Part shown: piece after piece, positions 49,927-58,919 of the stretch
How the letters are laid out: each line of letters opens with the position of its first letter
Numbering within the stretch: position 1 is the stretch's first letter
NCBI GenBank assembly: GCA_050249455.1
Contig: JBFWQM010000002.1
Coordinates: 1 to 64,000, forward strand
Reading direction: 5' to 3'
Length of the DNA: 64,000 nt
DNA from: JBFWQM01 sp050249455
Lineage (GTDB): Bacteria; Pseudomonadota; Alphaproteobacteria; MPNO01; VGEU01
Notes under the pieces: generated by a model
What the model saw: only the letters and a program-made list of their open reading frames with translations
Told to the model about the DNA's origin: nothing
Database searches by the model: none
Translations under genes and position numbers: made by a program

Positions 49927-51041
49927 CGCTTGGCGCCCACCTTGGCGCGGTTGGTGTCGAAGCCGGTCTCGGCGCCGAGCACGTGGAACGGCAGCTTGAG
50001 GTCCTCCTGCCAGAGGAGGGACTCCATCATGATGTTGAGCGGCTGGTCCTGGATGGTCAGCTCATAGACCGGGTCGTCGTAGGACGCGTGGTTGTGCACG
50101 CCCCAGCCCGGCGCCGACAGCATCAGGTCGCCGGCGCTCCATTCGTAGACCTTGCCGTCCACCGTCGAGCGCCCGCTGCCGGCGAAGTAGTAGTTGATCG
50201 CCGCCGAGATGTGGCGGTGCGGCCGGTCGACGATCTTGCCGGGGCGGATGGTCATGGTGGCGAAGAAGTTCGGCGTCGTGCCGTTGGTGCGCCCGGTCAT
50301 CGGGTTCCACAGCAGATACAGCCGGCGGCCCTTGTAGTCCTTGCCCAGCGCGACCAGCTTGTCGAGCTCCGCCTTCACCGTCTGCCACGGCCAGTGCAGC
50401 GCCTTCGATTCGACCGACGGCGGGTTGATCAGGATCTCGTAGGGCATCAGCCAGGCGCCGTCGTCGGTGAGCTGGAAGGTGCCGTAGGGGCTCTTGCGCG
50501 TCGGGTCGTCGGCGTGCGCCTCCTCGTGGCTCTCGCCGCCCACCGCCTCGAGCTCGGCCGGCGGGGCCTCGTCGATGATGTGGACGTTCATCTTCTCCAG
50601 CAGCGGCGCGTTGGAGTAGCTGAACCGCGCCTGCACCTGGTCGGTGTCGTTGACGTGGCGATAGGTCAGCATCGACGGGAAGTTGTAGACGTCGTACTGC
50701 TTGAAATCGATGCGCTTGCCGCCGACGATCGAGTGGCCGCCGCCCAGGATGCAGAAGTTCACCTGGGTCGAGTTGTGGCGGATCGGCGCCGACTGCTCGC
50801 CGGGGTTCAGCACCTCCAAGGTCACGCGGATGCCGGGCGCCAGGCCGGGGCCGACGCCGAGTTCCTGCCACTGCGGATGGACGATCAGCGAATGGCGGCG
50901 GCCATTGGCCGGGCGCGGCAGCGCGCTGAGCCGGCCGATCTCGTCGTCGATCGCCGACTTGGGGATCACCACGGGGGGCCACAGCTTCATATCCGGCGCG
51001 GTCCAGCCGGTGCGGTCCATGAAGAACGGGTTGGCGCTCAT
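49923..51041 (-). CDS. bicupin, gentisate 1,2-dioxygenase-like
   Basis: A 372-residue two-cupin protein. The second cupin has the metal motif RPHRHISAAINYYFAG and VHNHAS, typical for gentisate 1,2-dioxygenase-type iron sites. The first cupin (IRHNSTQVNFCILGGG) is less complete. Gentisate dioxygenase cleaves the ring of 2,5-dihydroxybenzoate; salicylate or hydroxynaphthoate variants also exist, so substrate is not proven. The ATG at 51041 has AGAGGAGGAC before it. Gap of 22 nt from the cyclodeaminase stop and overlap with the aldolase show one operon. Confidence 0.88.
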   Translation of the reverse strand: MSANPFFMDRTGWTAPDMKLWPPVVIPKSAIDDEIGRLSALPRPANGRRHSLIVHPQWQELGVGPGLAPGIRVTLEVLNPGEQSAPIRHNSTQVNFCILGGGHSIVGGKRIDFKQYDVYNFPSMLTYRHVNDTDQVQARFSYSNAPLLEKMNVHIIDEAPPAELEAVGGESHEEAHADDPTRKSPYGTFQLTDDGAWLMPYEILINPPSVESKALHWPWQTVKAELDKLVALGKDYKGRRLYLLWNPMTGRTNGTTPNFFATMTIRPGKIVDRPHRHISAAINYYFAGSGRSTVDGKVYEWSAGDLMLSAPGWGVHNHASYDDPVYELTIQDQPLNIMMESLLWQEDLKLPFHVLGAETGFDTNRAKVGAKR

Positions 51042-51063
51042 GCTCGAAGTCCTCCTCTGAATG

Positions 51064-52065
51064 TCATTCCGCGGCCTGCAGCCGCGGCGCCGCCCGCTCG
51101 CGCGTCGGCAATGGCCGGCCGGCGCCCGCCCGTTCGGCGCGCGCCAGAAGTTCGATTCCCATCGCAAGGTCGGACAGGCCCATGCCCATCGCCTTGAACA
51201 GGGTCAGGTCGGCGCCGGCCGGGCGTCCCGCGCCGGCGGCGACGATGGCGGAGATCGGCCGCACGTCGGCCCAGTCGCCGCCGCCGCCGTCATAGTAGTC
51301 GCGAAACTCCTGCGACAGGTTCCGCACCGTCGCCGGCTCGTCCACCGCCACCACCGTGCAACGCGGGAACACGTCGCGCGCCAGTTCGATCCGCGCCGGC
51401 ACGATGGCGCCGACCGCGTTCACGTGGGTTCCCGCCGCCAGCATGCGCGCCGACAGGATCGGCGCGGTCGCGCGAGTCACCACGGTGACGATCGGCGCGT
51501 CCTTCGCCGCCGCCTCGGCCGTCTCGGCGACGACCGCCTCGAACCCGAACTGCGCCGCCATGCGCTCGGCGAAGGAGCGACGGTTGGCCGCGGTCGGGCT
51601 GAACACCCGCAGCCGCTTCAGCGGCCGCACGGCGTGCACGGCCGCGACCTGGGTCACTGCCTGCGGGCCGGTGCCGATCACCGCCATCTCGTCGGCGTCC
51701 GGCCGCGCGAGCCAGCGGGTGGCGAGGCCGGAGATGCCGCCGGTCCGCATCTGGCCCAGCGCGAACGCCTCCACCACCGCCCTCAGCGCGCCGGTCTTCG
51801 AATCCCACAGGATCAGCGTCGGCGCCGCGCCGCCCTCGGTATGCGCCCAGGTCTTGGTGCCGACCAGCCCGGCGCCGGGCACCGCCGCGCCCAGCGCGTG
51901 CAGGCTGTCATGCGCGTTGAAGCCGACCTGTGTCTTGGTCAGGTTGACCGCGGCGCCCTGGGATTCAAGCGGCAGCGTGCGCTCAAGCGCGTCGATGGCG
52001 TCCCCCAGCGTCATCAGGGAAACCACCTCGGCCTCGGTCAGCCAGATCGGCTCGCGCGCGCTCAT
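51064..52065 (-). CDS. ornithine cyclodeaminase/mu-crystallin-family protein
   Basis: A 333-residue NAD(P)-dependent protein. MRTGGISG carries the conserved Arg-Thr-Gly and VIGTGPQAVTQVAAVH is the Rossmann loop, with NAVGAIVPARIE near the C-terminus. The family includes ornithine cyclodeaminase, alanine dehydrogenases and ketimine reductases. No arginine catabolism genes are near, so the substrate is open. The ATG at 52065 is preferred; a TTG 27 nt upstream adds an unsupported N-terminus. It leads the operon with the bicupin and the DapA-like aldolase. Confidence 0.87.
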   Translation of the reverse strand: MSAREPIWLTEAEVVSLMTLGDAIDALERTLPLESQGAAVNLTKTQVGFNAHDSLHALGAAVPGAGLVGTKTWAHTEGGAAPTLILWDSKTGALRAVVEAFALGQMRTGGISGLATRWLARPDADEMAVIGTGPQAVTQVAAVHAVRPLKRLRVFSPTAANRRSFAERMAAQFGFEAVVAETAEAAAKDAPIVTVVTRATAPILSARMLAAGTHVNAVGAIVPARIELARDVFPRCTVVAVDEPATVRNLSQEFRDYYDGGGGDWADVRPISAIVAAGAGRPAGADLTLFKAMGMGLSDLAMGIELLARAERAGAGRPLPTRERAAPRLQAAE

Positions 52066-52116
52066 ATCCCGGAACTTAGACTCCCGTTCCAAGGGTAAAC
52101 GGCCGGTAAGCCGGGG

Positions 52117-55100
52117 TCAAACCGGGCGAACCGTCGCACCGGCGGCGAGCGCGGCGTCGAGGGCGGGCAGGGCGGCGGCCATGTCGAGGCGGCGGGCCTC
52201 CGCCGCCACGGCGGCGAGCCGCGCGCGGACGGCGTCGTCCGGGGCGGCCCCCCCGGCGTCGGCCAGTGCGCGGCCGCGGGCGACCAGGAAGTCCGACAGC
52301 GGCAGCGGCTCGGCGCGGGTATAGGCCTCCAGCGCGTCGGCGAAGCGGCGGGCGGCGGCCCAGTCGCCCAGGCCGGCGGCGGCGTCGATGGCGAAATAGG
52401 CGAACCAGAAGTGATTGTGGCTGGCCGCGGTGCCGCCCAGCGCCGCCTCGCCCTCGGCCAGCGCGGCGCGCCGTCCGGCCGGGTCGTCGATGGCGCTCGC
52501 CAGGACCGCGAAGGCCATGGCGCCGCCGAAGCTGTAGCCGATGTCGCGGCACACCGCGATCGCCTCCTCGGCGAGCCCGCGCGCCCCGGCGCGGTCGCCG
52601 CGGCGCAGCGCGCACGCCGCGCGCTGGACCAGCAGGATCGATTCGAACCGGCGCGAGCCGAGCGCGCGGGCCATCTCGAGCGCCGGCGCCTGCTCGGCCT
52701 CCGCCGCCTCGTCGGCGCCCCAGAAGGTCAGGATCATGCCGGCGGACTGGCGGGCGAACATCTCGCCGAACCGGTTGCCGGCGCGTCGCGCGGCCTCGGC
52801 CGATTCGCGGATCAGCGCGACGCCGGCATCGGGCTCGCCGAGATAGAGCAGGCAATGGCCGATCATCACCCGGTTGGACGCCGCGACCCGGCCGAGGCCC
52901 AGCCGCTCGGCCAGCGCCACGCAGCGCGCGAACATGTCGCGCGCCGAGCGCATGCGCCCGACCGAATAGAGCGCATCGCCCAGCCCGCTCAGCGCGCGCG
53001 CCTGCAGCTCCGGCGCGTCGGCGGCGGTCGCGGCGGCCAGCGCCGCCTCGTGCGCAATGCGGCATTCCTCGGTCAGGCCGCGCGCGAAGTGCAGGCTGCC
53101 GCGGTGGTAGTGAATGGCCGCGAGGTCGGGGGTCAGTCCGTCGCGCGCGGCGATCGCCTCGGCGCGGTCCAGCGCGGCGTGCGCCTCGTCCACCGCGCCG
53201 AGCTGCCGCTCCGCCGCCGCGACGCCGATCAGCGCGGCGCAGCGCGCCCGGTCGTCGGGCGCCAGCGCCAGCGCCTCGCCGTAGGTGGCGCGCGAGGCGC
53301 GGGCGTCGCCCGATTCGCGCTCGATCTCGCCGACCAGCGCGAGCAGCGCGAAGCGCTCGCCGTCCGTCGCCGCCAGCGCCATCCCGCGGCGCGCCGCGGC
53401 CGTCGCCTCCGCGCCGCGGTAGTCGGCGGCCAGGCCGCGCGCGGCGGCCAAATAGGCGCCGGCCGCCTCCGGCGCCTCGGCGCGCTCCAAATGCTCGGCG
53501 CGGAGCAGGGGGTCGCGGCCGTCGTACCAGCGCGCGGCCGCGGCGTGCAGCTCGCGCCGGCTGGCGCGGGTGAGCGAGGCGTAGATGCCGTCGCGGATCA
53601 GCGCATGGTCGAACAGCATCTCGGCGCCGAGCGGCCGCACCAGGCCGGCGGCGCTCAGCCCGGCGCAGGCATCGCCCGGCGCCGCCAGCACGGCGGCGAG
53701 GCCGTCGGGCGGGAAGCGCTGGCCGAACACCGCCGCCGCCTGCGCGGCGCGGCGGTCGGCCGGCGGCAGCCGGTCGAGGCGGGCGAGCACCAGCCCGTGC
53801 AGCGTCTCCGGCATCGCCTCGCCGCCGCGGTCGGCGGTGCGCGCGAGCTGCTCCAGGAACAGCGGGTTGCCGCCGGCCCGCGCGACGCAGCGCGCCACCG
53901 CCTCCGGATCGGCGCCGTGGGCTGCGGCAAGCGCCGCGGCGTCGCCGGCGTCGAGCGGCGCCAGGGTGATCGCCGCGACGTCGTCGACGCCCTGCGACGC
54001 CCACCAGTCCGGGCCGGTCCGCTCGCCTTCGAGCCGCGTGGTGGCGACCAGCGCGATCGGCGCCGCACGCGCCGTGCGGCCCAGCGCGGCGAGCGCGTCG
54101 GCCGTCGCGTCGTCCGCCCAATGGGTGTCCTCCATGACCAGCAGGACCGGCCGGCGCTCGGCCGCGGCGCGCGCGACGCGGTCGATCGCGGCCTGCTGCC
54201 GCGCGCCGCGGATCGCCGGCGCCATCGATTCGTAGAGGCCGCGCTCGTCGTCGGGCAGCGCGAGGCCCAGCACGGCGCGCAGCGGCGCGGCTTCCTCCGG
54301 CGCCAGGCGGCCGGCGGCGCGCAGCGTGTCGATGCCGTGCGAGTCCGCGGTCGCGTCCCAGGCGGCCGTCACGAGGCCGCGGACCGTCGCGCCGATCGCC
54401 CCGGCATCGCGTGCGGCGCCGAAGTCGAGGACGAGGCCGGTGACGACGGCCAGGCCGGCGGCGGTCGCGGCGGCGCGCGCCGCCTCGGTCAGCCGCGACT
54501 TGCCGATGCCCGCCTCGCCGCGCAGCACGGCGACCCCGCCGGCGCCGCGCGCGGCGCAGCCGTCGATCAGCGCCCGCAGCCGGGCGAGCTCGCGCTCGCG
54601 GCCGACCAGCGGTCGGTCGGTCGGCTCGGCGATGCGGCCCACCGCGTGCAGCCGGTGGACCCCGACCGGCCGGTCGAGGCCCTTGATCTGCCGTTCGCCG
54701 GCCGGCGCGCAATCGATGCGGCCGCGCGCCGCCTCGACGGTCGCCGCGCATACCAGCGTCTCGCCGGCGCCCGCCTCGCCCTGCAGGCGCGACGCCAGGT
54801 TCACGGCGTCGCCGGTGACGGTGTATTCGCTGAACCGCGCGCTGCCCAGCGTGCTGGCCACCACCGTGCCGCTGGCGACGCCGACGTGCAATTCGAGCGG
54901 CAGCGCGATGCTGCGCCCGAGCGCGGCCACCGCCTCGTGCATCGCGAGCGCCGCGGCGCAGGCGCGCTCGGCGTCGTTGCCGTGTGAGACCGGCGCGCCG
55001 AACACCGCCATGACGTTGTCGCCGATGTGCTTGTCCACGTGGCCGCCGTAGCGCGTGACGATGCCGTCCAGCGTCTCGAACAGCCGGCCGAGCATGTCGC

Positions 55101-55290
55101 GGGTGTCTTCCGGGTCGCGCGCGGCGGTCAGGCGGGTGAAGTCGGCAAGATCGGCGAACAGCACGGTGACGTGCCGGCGTTCGCCGGTCGGGCCGCTCGA
55201 TGCGCCGGGCAGCGCGCCGCCGCAACCGCCGCAGAAGCGGTTGGCCTGGGCATTGTCGAAACCGCAAGCGGGGCAGCGCATGGTGCGCAT
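52117..55290 (-). CDS. class III adenylate/guanylate cyclase with ATPase and TPR domains
   Basis: A 1057-residue signalling protein. It starts with a zinc ribbon (C6, C9, C20, C23), followed by a class III cyclase domain (residues 35-215) with D47 (FADLADF) and D91 (GDNVMAVFG) as metal ligands. A P-loop ATPase domain follows (Walker A GEAGIGKS, about 258-265; Walker B in LVMEDTHWADD near 375). The C-terminal half is a TPR-like helical repeat region. This build is known in several proteobacterial cyclases, where the ATPase and repeats are thought to sense a signal. The partner is unknown. The ATG at 55290 follows GCAGGGTG. It is the gene before the cyclodeaminase. Confidence 0.88.
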   Translation of the reverse strand: MRTMRCPACGFDNAQANRFCGGCGGALPGASSGPTGERRHVTVLFADLADFTRLTAARDPEDTRDMLGRLFETLDGIVTRYGGHVDKHIGDNVMAVFGAPVSHGNDAERACAAALAMHEAVAALGRSIALPLELHVGVASGTVVASTLGSARFSEYTVTGDAVNLASRLQGEAGAGETLVCAATVEAARGRIDCAPAGERQIKGLDRPVGVHRLHAVGRIAEPTDRPLVGRERELARLRALIDGCAARGAGGVAVLRGEAGIGKSRLTEAARAAATAAGLAVVTGLVLDFGAARDAGAIGATVRGLVTAAWDATADSHGIDTLRAAGRLAPEEAAPLRAVLGLALPDDERGLYESMAPAIRGARQQAAIDRVARAAAERRPVLLVMEDTHWADDATADALAALGRTARAAPIALVATTRLEGERTGPDWWASQGVDDVAAITLAPLDAGDAAALAAAHGADPEAVARCVARAGGNPLFLEQLARTADRGGEAMPETLHGLVLARLDRLPPADRRAAQAAAVFGQRFPPDGLAAVLAAPGDACAGLSAAGLVRPLGAEMLFDHALIRDGIYASLTRASRRELHAAAARWYDGRDPLLRAEHLERAEAPEAAGAYLAAARGLAADYRGAEATAAARRGMALAATDGERFALLALVGEIERESGDARASRATYGEALALAPDDRARCAALIGVAAAERQLGAVDEAHAALDRAEAIAARDGLTPDLAAIHYHRGSLHFARGLTEECRIAHEAALAAATAADAPELQARALSGLGDALYSVGRMRSARDMFARCVALAERLGLGRVAASNRVMIGHCLLYLGEPDAGVALIRESAEAARRAGNRFGEMFARQSAGMILTFWGADEAAEAEQAPALEMARALGSRRFESILLVQRAACALRRGDRAGARGLAEEAIAVCRDIGYSFGGAMAFAVLASAIDDPAGRRAALAEGEAALGGTAASHNHFWFAYFAIDAAAGLGDWAAARRFADALEAYTRAEPLPLSDFLVARGRALADAGGAAPDDAVRARLAAVAAEARRLDMAAALPALDAALAAGATVRPV

Positions 55291-55337
55291 CGTACACCCT
55301 GCGGCCGGCGCGTGCACGCCGGCGTAGTGCCTGCGGC

Positions 55338-55820
55338 TCAGCCGCGCTCGGCGGCCAGCCGCTCGGCGAGCGCCGCCAGAGCGTCCTGCTGTCCGCGCGC
55401 CTCGACCGCGCCGGGACGGGCGCGGCGCACCCGCTCGATCGCCTCGGGGGCGCTCAGGCGCGCGCGGCGCATCCAGTAGGCCGCGGCCATCAGCCCGGTT
55501 CGCCCCACGCCGGCGTAGCAGTGGACCAACACCTTGCCGGCGCGCAGCCCGTCGCCCACGAAGTGATAGAACAGGTCGAACTGGGCCGGCATCGGCGCGC
55601 CGAAATCGCGGACCGGCAGGTTGTGGCGCGCGAAGCCGAGCGCCACCGCCTCCGCCACCGGATAGCCGGGCGGCTGGCCGGGCTCGTCGAGCAGGCTGAT
55701 GACGGTCGCGAAGCCGTTCTCGCGCAACGTCCGCAGCGTCTCGATCGACGGATTGGCGCCGCCGGCAAGGCGGTCCTCGTCGATCCACCAGAGATCGTAG
55801 CCGTAGGGGAAGCTCGCCAT
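55338..55820 (-). CDS. dual-specificity protein phosphatase
   Basis: A 160-residue phosphatase of the cysteine-dependent dual-specificity family. C101 and R107 in HCYAGVGRTG are the nucleophile and phosphate-binding Arg, and D72 in RDFGAP the likely general acid. Such bacterial proteins act on Ser, Thr or Tyr phosphates or small phospho-substrates; the target is not evident. It starts at 55820 and ends 47 nt before the cyclase start, on the same strand, so a joint signalling unit is possible but unproven. Confidence 0.88.
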   Translation of the reverse strand: MASFPYGYDLWWIDEDRLAGGANPSIETLRTLRENGFATVISLLDEPGQPPGYPVAEAVALGFARHNLPVRDFGAPMPAQFDLFYHFVGDGLRAGKVLVHCYAGVGRTGLMAAAYWMRRARLSAPEAIERVRRARPGAVEARGQQDALAALAERLAAERG

Positions 55821-55846
55821 CGCCGTCTCCAGCGGGAGGCGGCCCG

Positions 55847-56305
55847 TCAGCGCTGGGCCTCGACGTCGCGGGAGAGATTGTCGCGGATCTTGCGCAGCGT
55901 CGAGCGCAAGCCCGACAGCTCGTCCGCGCCGATGTCGCCGCCCGCCACGGCGTTCACCTCGAGGTGGCAGTGGTGGACGGTCGCCAGCAGGCTGCGCGCC
56001 TCGTCAGTCAGGAAGACGTTGATCGTGCGGCGGTCGGCGGCATTGCGCACCCGCCGGATCATGCCGTCGCGCTCCAGCAGGCGCAGCGCCGCGACCGTAC
56101 TGGGCTCGGTGGTGCCGACGCGGCGGCTGAGCTCGCGCTGGCTGACTCCTTCCTCCAGCGACAGCATGCGCAGCACGAACCACTGCCCCGGCGTCAGGCC
56201 GTAGGGGTGCAGCCGCGTGCGCAGGGCCTTGGTCATCAGGTTGTCGGTGTCGCGCACGATATAGCCTAACGATAATTCGGGGTCTTCGGACTCATGGACG
56301 TTCAT
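55847..56305 (-). CDS. MarR-family transcriptional regulator
   Basis: A 152-residue winged-helix protein. LTPGQWFVLRMLSLEEGVSQRELS and TEPSTVAALRLLERDGMIRRV are the MarR helices, and NAADRRTINVFLT the wing. Its ATG overlaps the stop of the third UbiD gene as ATGA, so it is made together with that enzyme. Probable targets are the ubiD promoter and the divergent methyltransferase, where an inverted repeat lies at 57768-57787. The phosphatase gene follows on the same strand 26 nt further. Confidence 0.9.
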   Translation of the reverse strand: MNVHESEDPELSLGYIVRDTDNLMTKALRTRLHPYGLTPGQWFVLRMLSLEEGVSQRELSRRVGTTEPSTVAALRLLERDGMIRRVRNAADRRTINVFLTDEARSLLATVHHCHLEVNAVAGGDIGADELSGLRSTLRKIRDNLSRDVEAQR

Positions 56306-57702
56306 GTCAAGAACTCGCTGATATCGATCTGGCCATGGTTGGTCGGCATCGCCTTGGCGAAGCGCGCCCGGTCGGGCGACGTGACCGGCGGCCGCGTCGC
56401 ATCGATGATCCACTTGGTGCCGACGCGGTACATCGCGCTCATGCCGGGCACGATGTCGGAGATGTTGTCGAGCGACCAGATGCGGCTGTTCGGCAGCTTC
56501 ACGATGTCGTCTTCGGCGTGCACCCGTGTGGTCAGCGACCAGAACACCTGGCGCAGGTCGGACGCGTCGATGTCGTCGTCCACCGCGATGGCGAGCTTGG
56601 GATGCATGTAGGGGCTCGACAGCGCGGCGATCAGCGCGGTCTTGGCTTGGCCGGCCACGCGCGGGCGGATCTTCAGCACCACCGCCATCAGCCCGGCGAT
56701 GCCGAGGCAGCGCACGTCGAGCAGGTCGAGCCCGCCTTCGACGTTCTTCAGGTGGTCGGTGATCACCGTCTCGATGCAGGTCGCGGTGATCGACTGGGTG
56801 TCGGTCATCGGCGCGCCGCACTGCATGCCGTAGAAGATCGGGTCGCGCCGGTGGGTGATCGCCTTGACGACGAACACCTCGGTGGAGCCTTCCATCGCGT
56901 AGTTGCCGCTGGCCTCGCCGAACGGGCCCTCCGGCGTCATCTCCTCGGGCAGGATCTCGCCCTCGATCACCAGCTCGGCGTCGGCCGGCACCTCGATGTC
57001 GATGGTCTCGCACTTGACCATCCGGATCGGATCCTCCAGCAGGCCGCCGGCCACCTCCAGCTCGTCGAGCCCGTAGGACGAGGTGAAGCCGGCGGCGTAG
57101 TAGAGCGCCGGATGGGCGCCGACCACCACCGCCGCGGGCATCGGCTGCTTCTTCTTCTGATACATCTCGTAGATGCGCAGCGCGTGCCGCGGGCAGATCA
57201 GGAAGCCGGTGCGGTCCGGCCCCAGGATCTGCTGGCGGTGGATCGACATGTTGCGGATGCCGGTCTCCGGATCCTTGATGATGACCATGCCGGCGGCGAT
57301 GTAGGGGCCGGGGTCGGCCTGCGAGGTCCACATCGCCGGGAGCTTGGTGAGGTCGGCGTCCTTGCCGAGCTTGATGACCTCCTTGCACGGCGCGGTCGCG
57401 CGCTCGACCATCGCCGGCTTGACCGGCTTCTTGATGCGCTCCACCAGCGTGGAGATCAGGCGGTCCGGCTCCACCCCCAGCGCGATCGACCACTTGGTGC
57501 GGTCGGCGATCGCCTGGTTGACGACCTGCCAGCCGGGGAAGCCCTTCAGGTTGGTGAACAGCGTGGACTTCGCGAGCCGGTCGTAGGCCTTCCAGCCGAC
57601 CGCCGAGAGGTTCTCATGAGGGTCGACTTCCTTGGTGATCCGAAGCAGCTCTCCCTGCTGCTCCAGGTTCCGGACGTGGGCCCGTAGAGACTGGTCACGC
57701 AT
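56302..57702 (-). CDS. UbiD-family (prFMN-dependent) decarboxylase
   Basis: A 466-residue UbiD enzyme. EGPFGE (in EMTPEGPFGEASG) near residue 255 supplies the two catalytic glutamates, and IHRQQILGPDRTGF the conserved Arg region, so it appears intact. It starts MRDQSLRAHVRNLEQQ as in many UbiD proteins. The marR gene overlaps its end. The MetE-like gene is divergent with 157 nt between starts. Substrate unknown: an aromatic or vinylic acid is likely. UbiX is not in the window. Similar in type to the enzyme at 14104 but different in length. Confidence 0.92.
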   Translation of the reverse strand: MRDQSLRAHVRNLEQQGELLRITKEVDPHENLSAVGWKAYDRLAKSTLFTNLKGFPGWQVVNQAIADRTKWSIALGVEPDRLISTLVERIKKPVKPAMVERATAPCKEVIKLGKDADLTKLPAMWTSQADPGPYIAAGMVIIKDPETGIRNMSIHRQQILGPDRTGFLICPRHALRIYEMYQKKKQPMPAAVVVGAHPALYYAAGFTSSYGLDELEVAGGLLEDPIRMVKCETIDIEVPADAELVIEGEILPEEMTPEGPFGEASGNYAMEGSTEVFVVKAITHRRDPIFYGMQCGAPMTDTQSITATCIETVITDHLKNVEGGLDLLDVRCLGIAGLMAVVLKIRPRVAGQAKTALIAALSSPYMHPKLAIAVDDDIDASDLRQVFWSLTTRVHAEDDIVKLPNSRIWSLDNISDIVPGMSAMYRVGTKWIIDATRPPVTSPDRARFAKAMPTNHGQIDISEFLT

Positions 57703-57767
57703 GCGGTTCGGCCTTCTCTAGGACAGCGGGGCCATGGGACAAAAAAGACCGCAAGTTCTATGTTGAG

Positions 57768-57787
57768 TCGTTGTGTTTAGGCAACGA
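57768..57787. promoter_or_regulatory. inverted repeat TCGTTG-N8-CAACGA, candidate MarR site
   Basis: TCGTTG (57768-57773) and CAACGA (57782-57787) form an inverted repeat in the divergent region between ubiD and the MetE-like gene. A second pair, GAGTCG and CGACTC, flanks it at 57765-57770 and 57793-57798. The MarR gene at 55847, translated together with ubiD, is the candidate binder. Confidence 0.5.
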
Positions 57788-57859
57788 AGTTTCGACTCCG
57801 AACGATGTGCTACAACGCCGCAGCGCATGCGTTTCACCGGTGAATTTTTTGGAGACCCT

Positions 57860-58906
57860 ATGTCGATCCCCATCCTTCCCACTACCGTCGTCGGCAGCTA
57901 CGTGCAGCCCGACTGGCTGGTCGACCGCGAAAAGCTGATCGGGCGGTCGCCGTCGCGGGTGCGCACCGAGGACATCTGGCGCATCCCGCCGCCGTGGCTG
58001 GAGGCGGCGCAGGACGACGCCACGCTGCTCGCCGTGCGCGACCTGGAGCGCGCGGGGATTGACGTGATCACCGACGGCGAGATCCGGCGCGAAAGCTATT
58101 CGAACCGGTTCGCGACCGCGCTGGGCGGCATCGACAACGCCAATCCGGCGGTGATCCCCGGCCGGTCGGGCCGGCCAAACCTGGTGCCGCGAATCACCGG
58201 CCCGATCCGCCGCACCGGCCCGGTCGAGGTGCGCGACGTGGCGTTCCTGCGCGCCGCGACCGACCGGGCGATCAAGATCACCATCCCCGGCCCGTTCACC
58301 ATGCTGCAGCAGGCGGTCAACGAGCACTATCCGGACGAAGCGTCGGCGGCGATGGACTACGCCGCGGCGGTGAACGAGGAGGTCAAGGCGCTGTTCGCCG
58401 CCGGCGCCGACGTGGTGCAGATCGACGAACCCTACGTCCAGGCCAACCCGGACAAGGCGCGCGCCTACGCGGTGCCGGCGATCAACCGGGCGCTGGAAGG
58501 GACGAAGGGTCTCGGCGCCACCTGCGTCCACCTGTGCTTCGGCTACGCCTATGTCGTGTTCGGCAAGCCCGGCGGCTACTCGTTCCTGCCGGAGCTGGAG
58601 GCCTGCGCGGCCGACCAGGTCTCGATCGAGGCGGCGCAGCCGAAGCTCGACCTCGAGATCCTGAAGGCGCTGCCGTCGAAGACCATCGTGCTCGGCGTCA
58701 TCGACAACGGCGACCCGGCGGTGGAGACCGCGGAGACGGTGGCGGGCCGCATTCGTGCCGCGCTGAAGGTGCTGCCGGCGGAACGGCTGGTGCTGGCGCC
58801 CGACTGCGGCATGAAGTACCTGCCGCGCGAGACCGCGTTCGGCAAGCTGAAGGCGATGGCGGACGGGGCGAGGATCGTGCGGCGCGAGATCGGGGCGGCC
58901 GGCTGA
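57860..58906 (+). CDS. cobalamin-independent methionine synthase (MetE) C-terminal-like methyltransferase
   Basis: A 348-residue TIM-barrel protein of the MetE C-terminal type. H224 and C226 in TCVHLCFGYAY and C316 in LAPDCGMKY are zinc ligands, and DE in VQIDEPYV is the usual substrate-side acidic pair. It lacks the N-terminal MetE domain, so it is a short form found in many soil bacteria; some act in demethylation of methylated aromatics or sulfur compounds. The start is the ATG at 57860 with GGAG before it. It is divergent from the UbiD-MarR pair and may share the regulator. Confidence 0.87.
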   Translation: MSIPILPTTVVGSYVQPDWLVDREKLIGRSPSRVRTEDIWRIPPPWLEAAQDDATLLAVRDLERAGIDVITDGEIRRESYSNRFATALGGIDNANPAVIPGRSGRPNLVPRITGPIRRTGPVEVRDVAFLRAATDRAIKITIPGPFTMLQQAVNEHYPDEASAAMDYAAAVNEEVKALFAAGADVVQIDEPYVQANPDKARAYAVPAINRALEGTKGLGATCVHLCFGYAYVVFGKPGGYSFLPELEACAADQVSIEAAQPKLDLEILKALPSKTIVLGVIDNGDPAVETAETVAGRIRAALKVLPAERLVLAPDCGMKYLPRETAFGKLKAMADGARIVRREIGAAG

Positions 58907-58919
58907 GCCCGGCCGCCGG

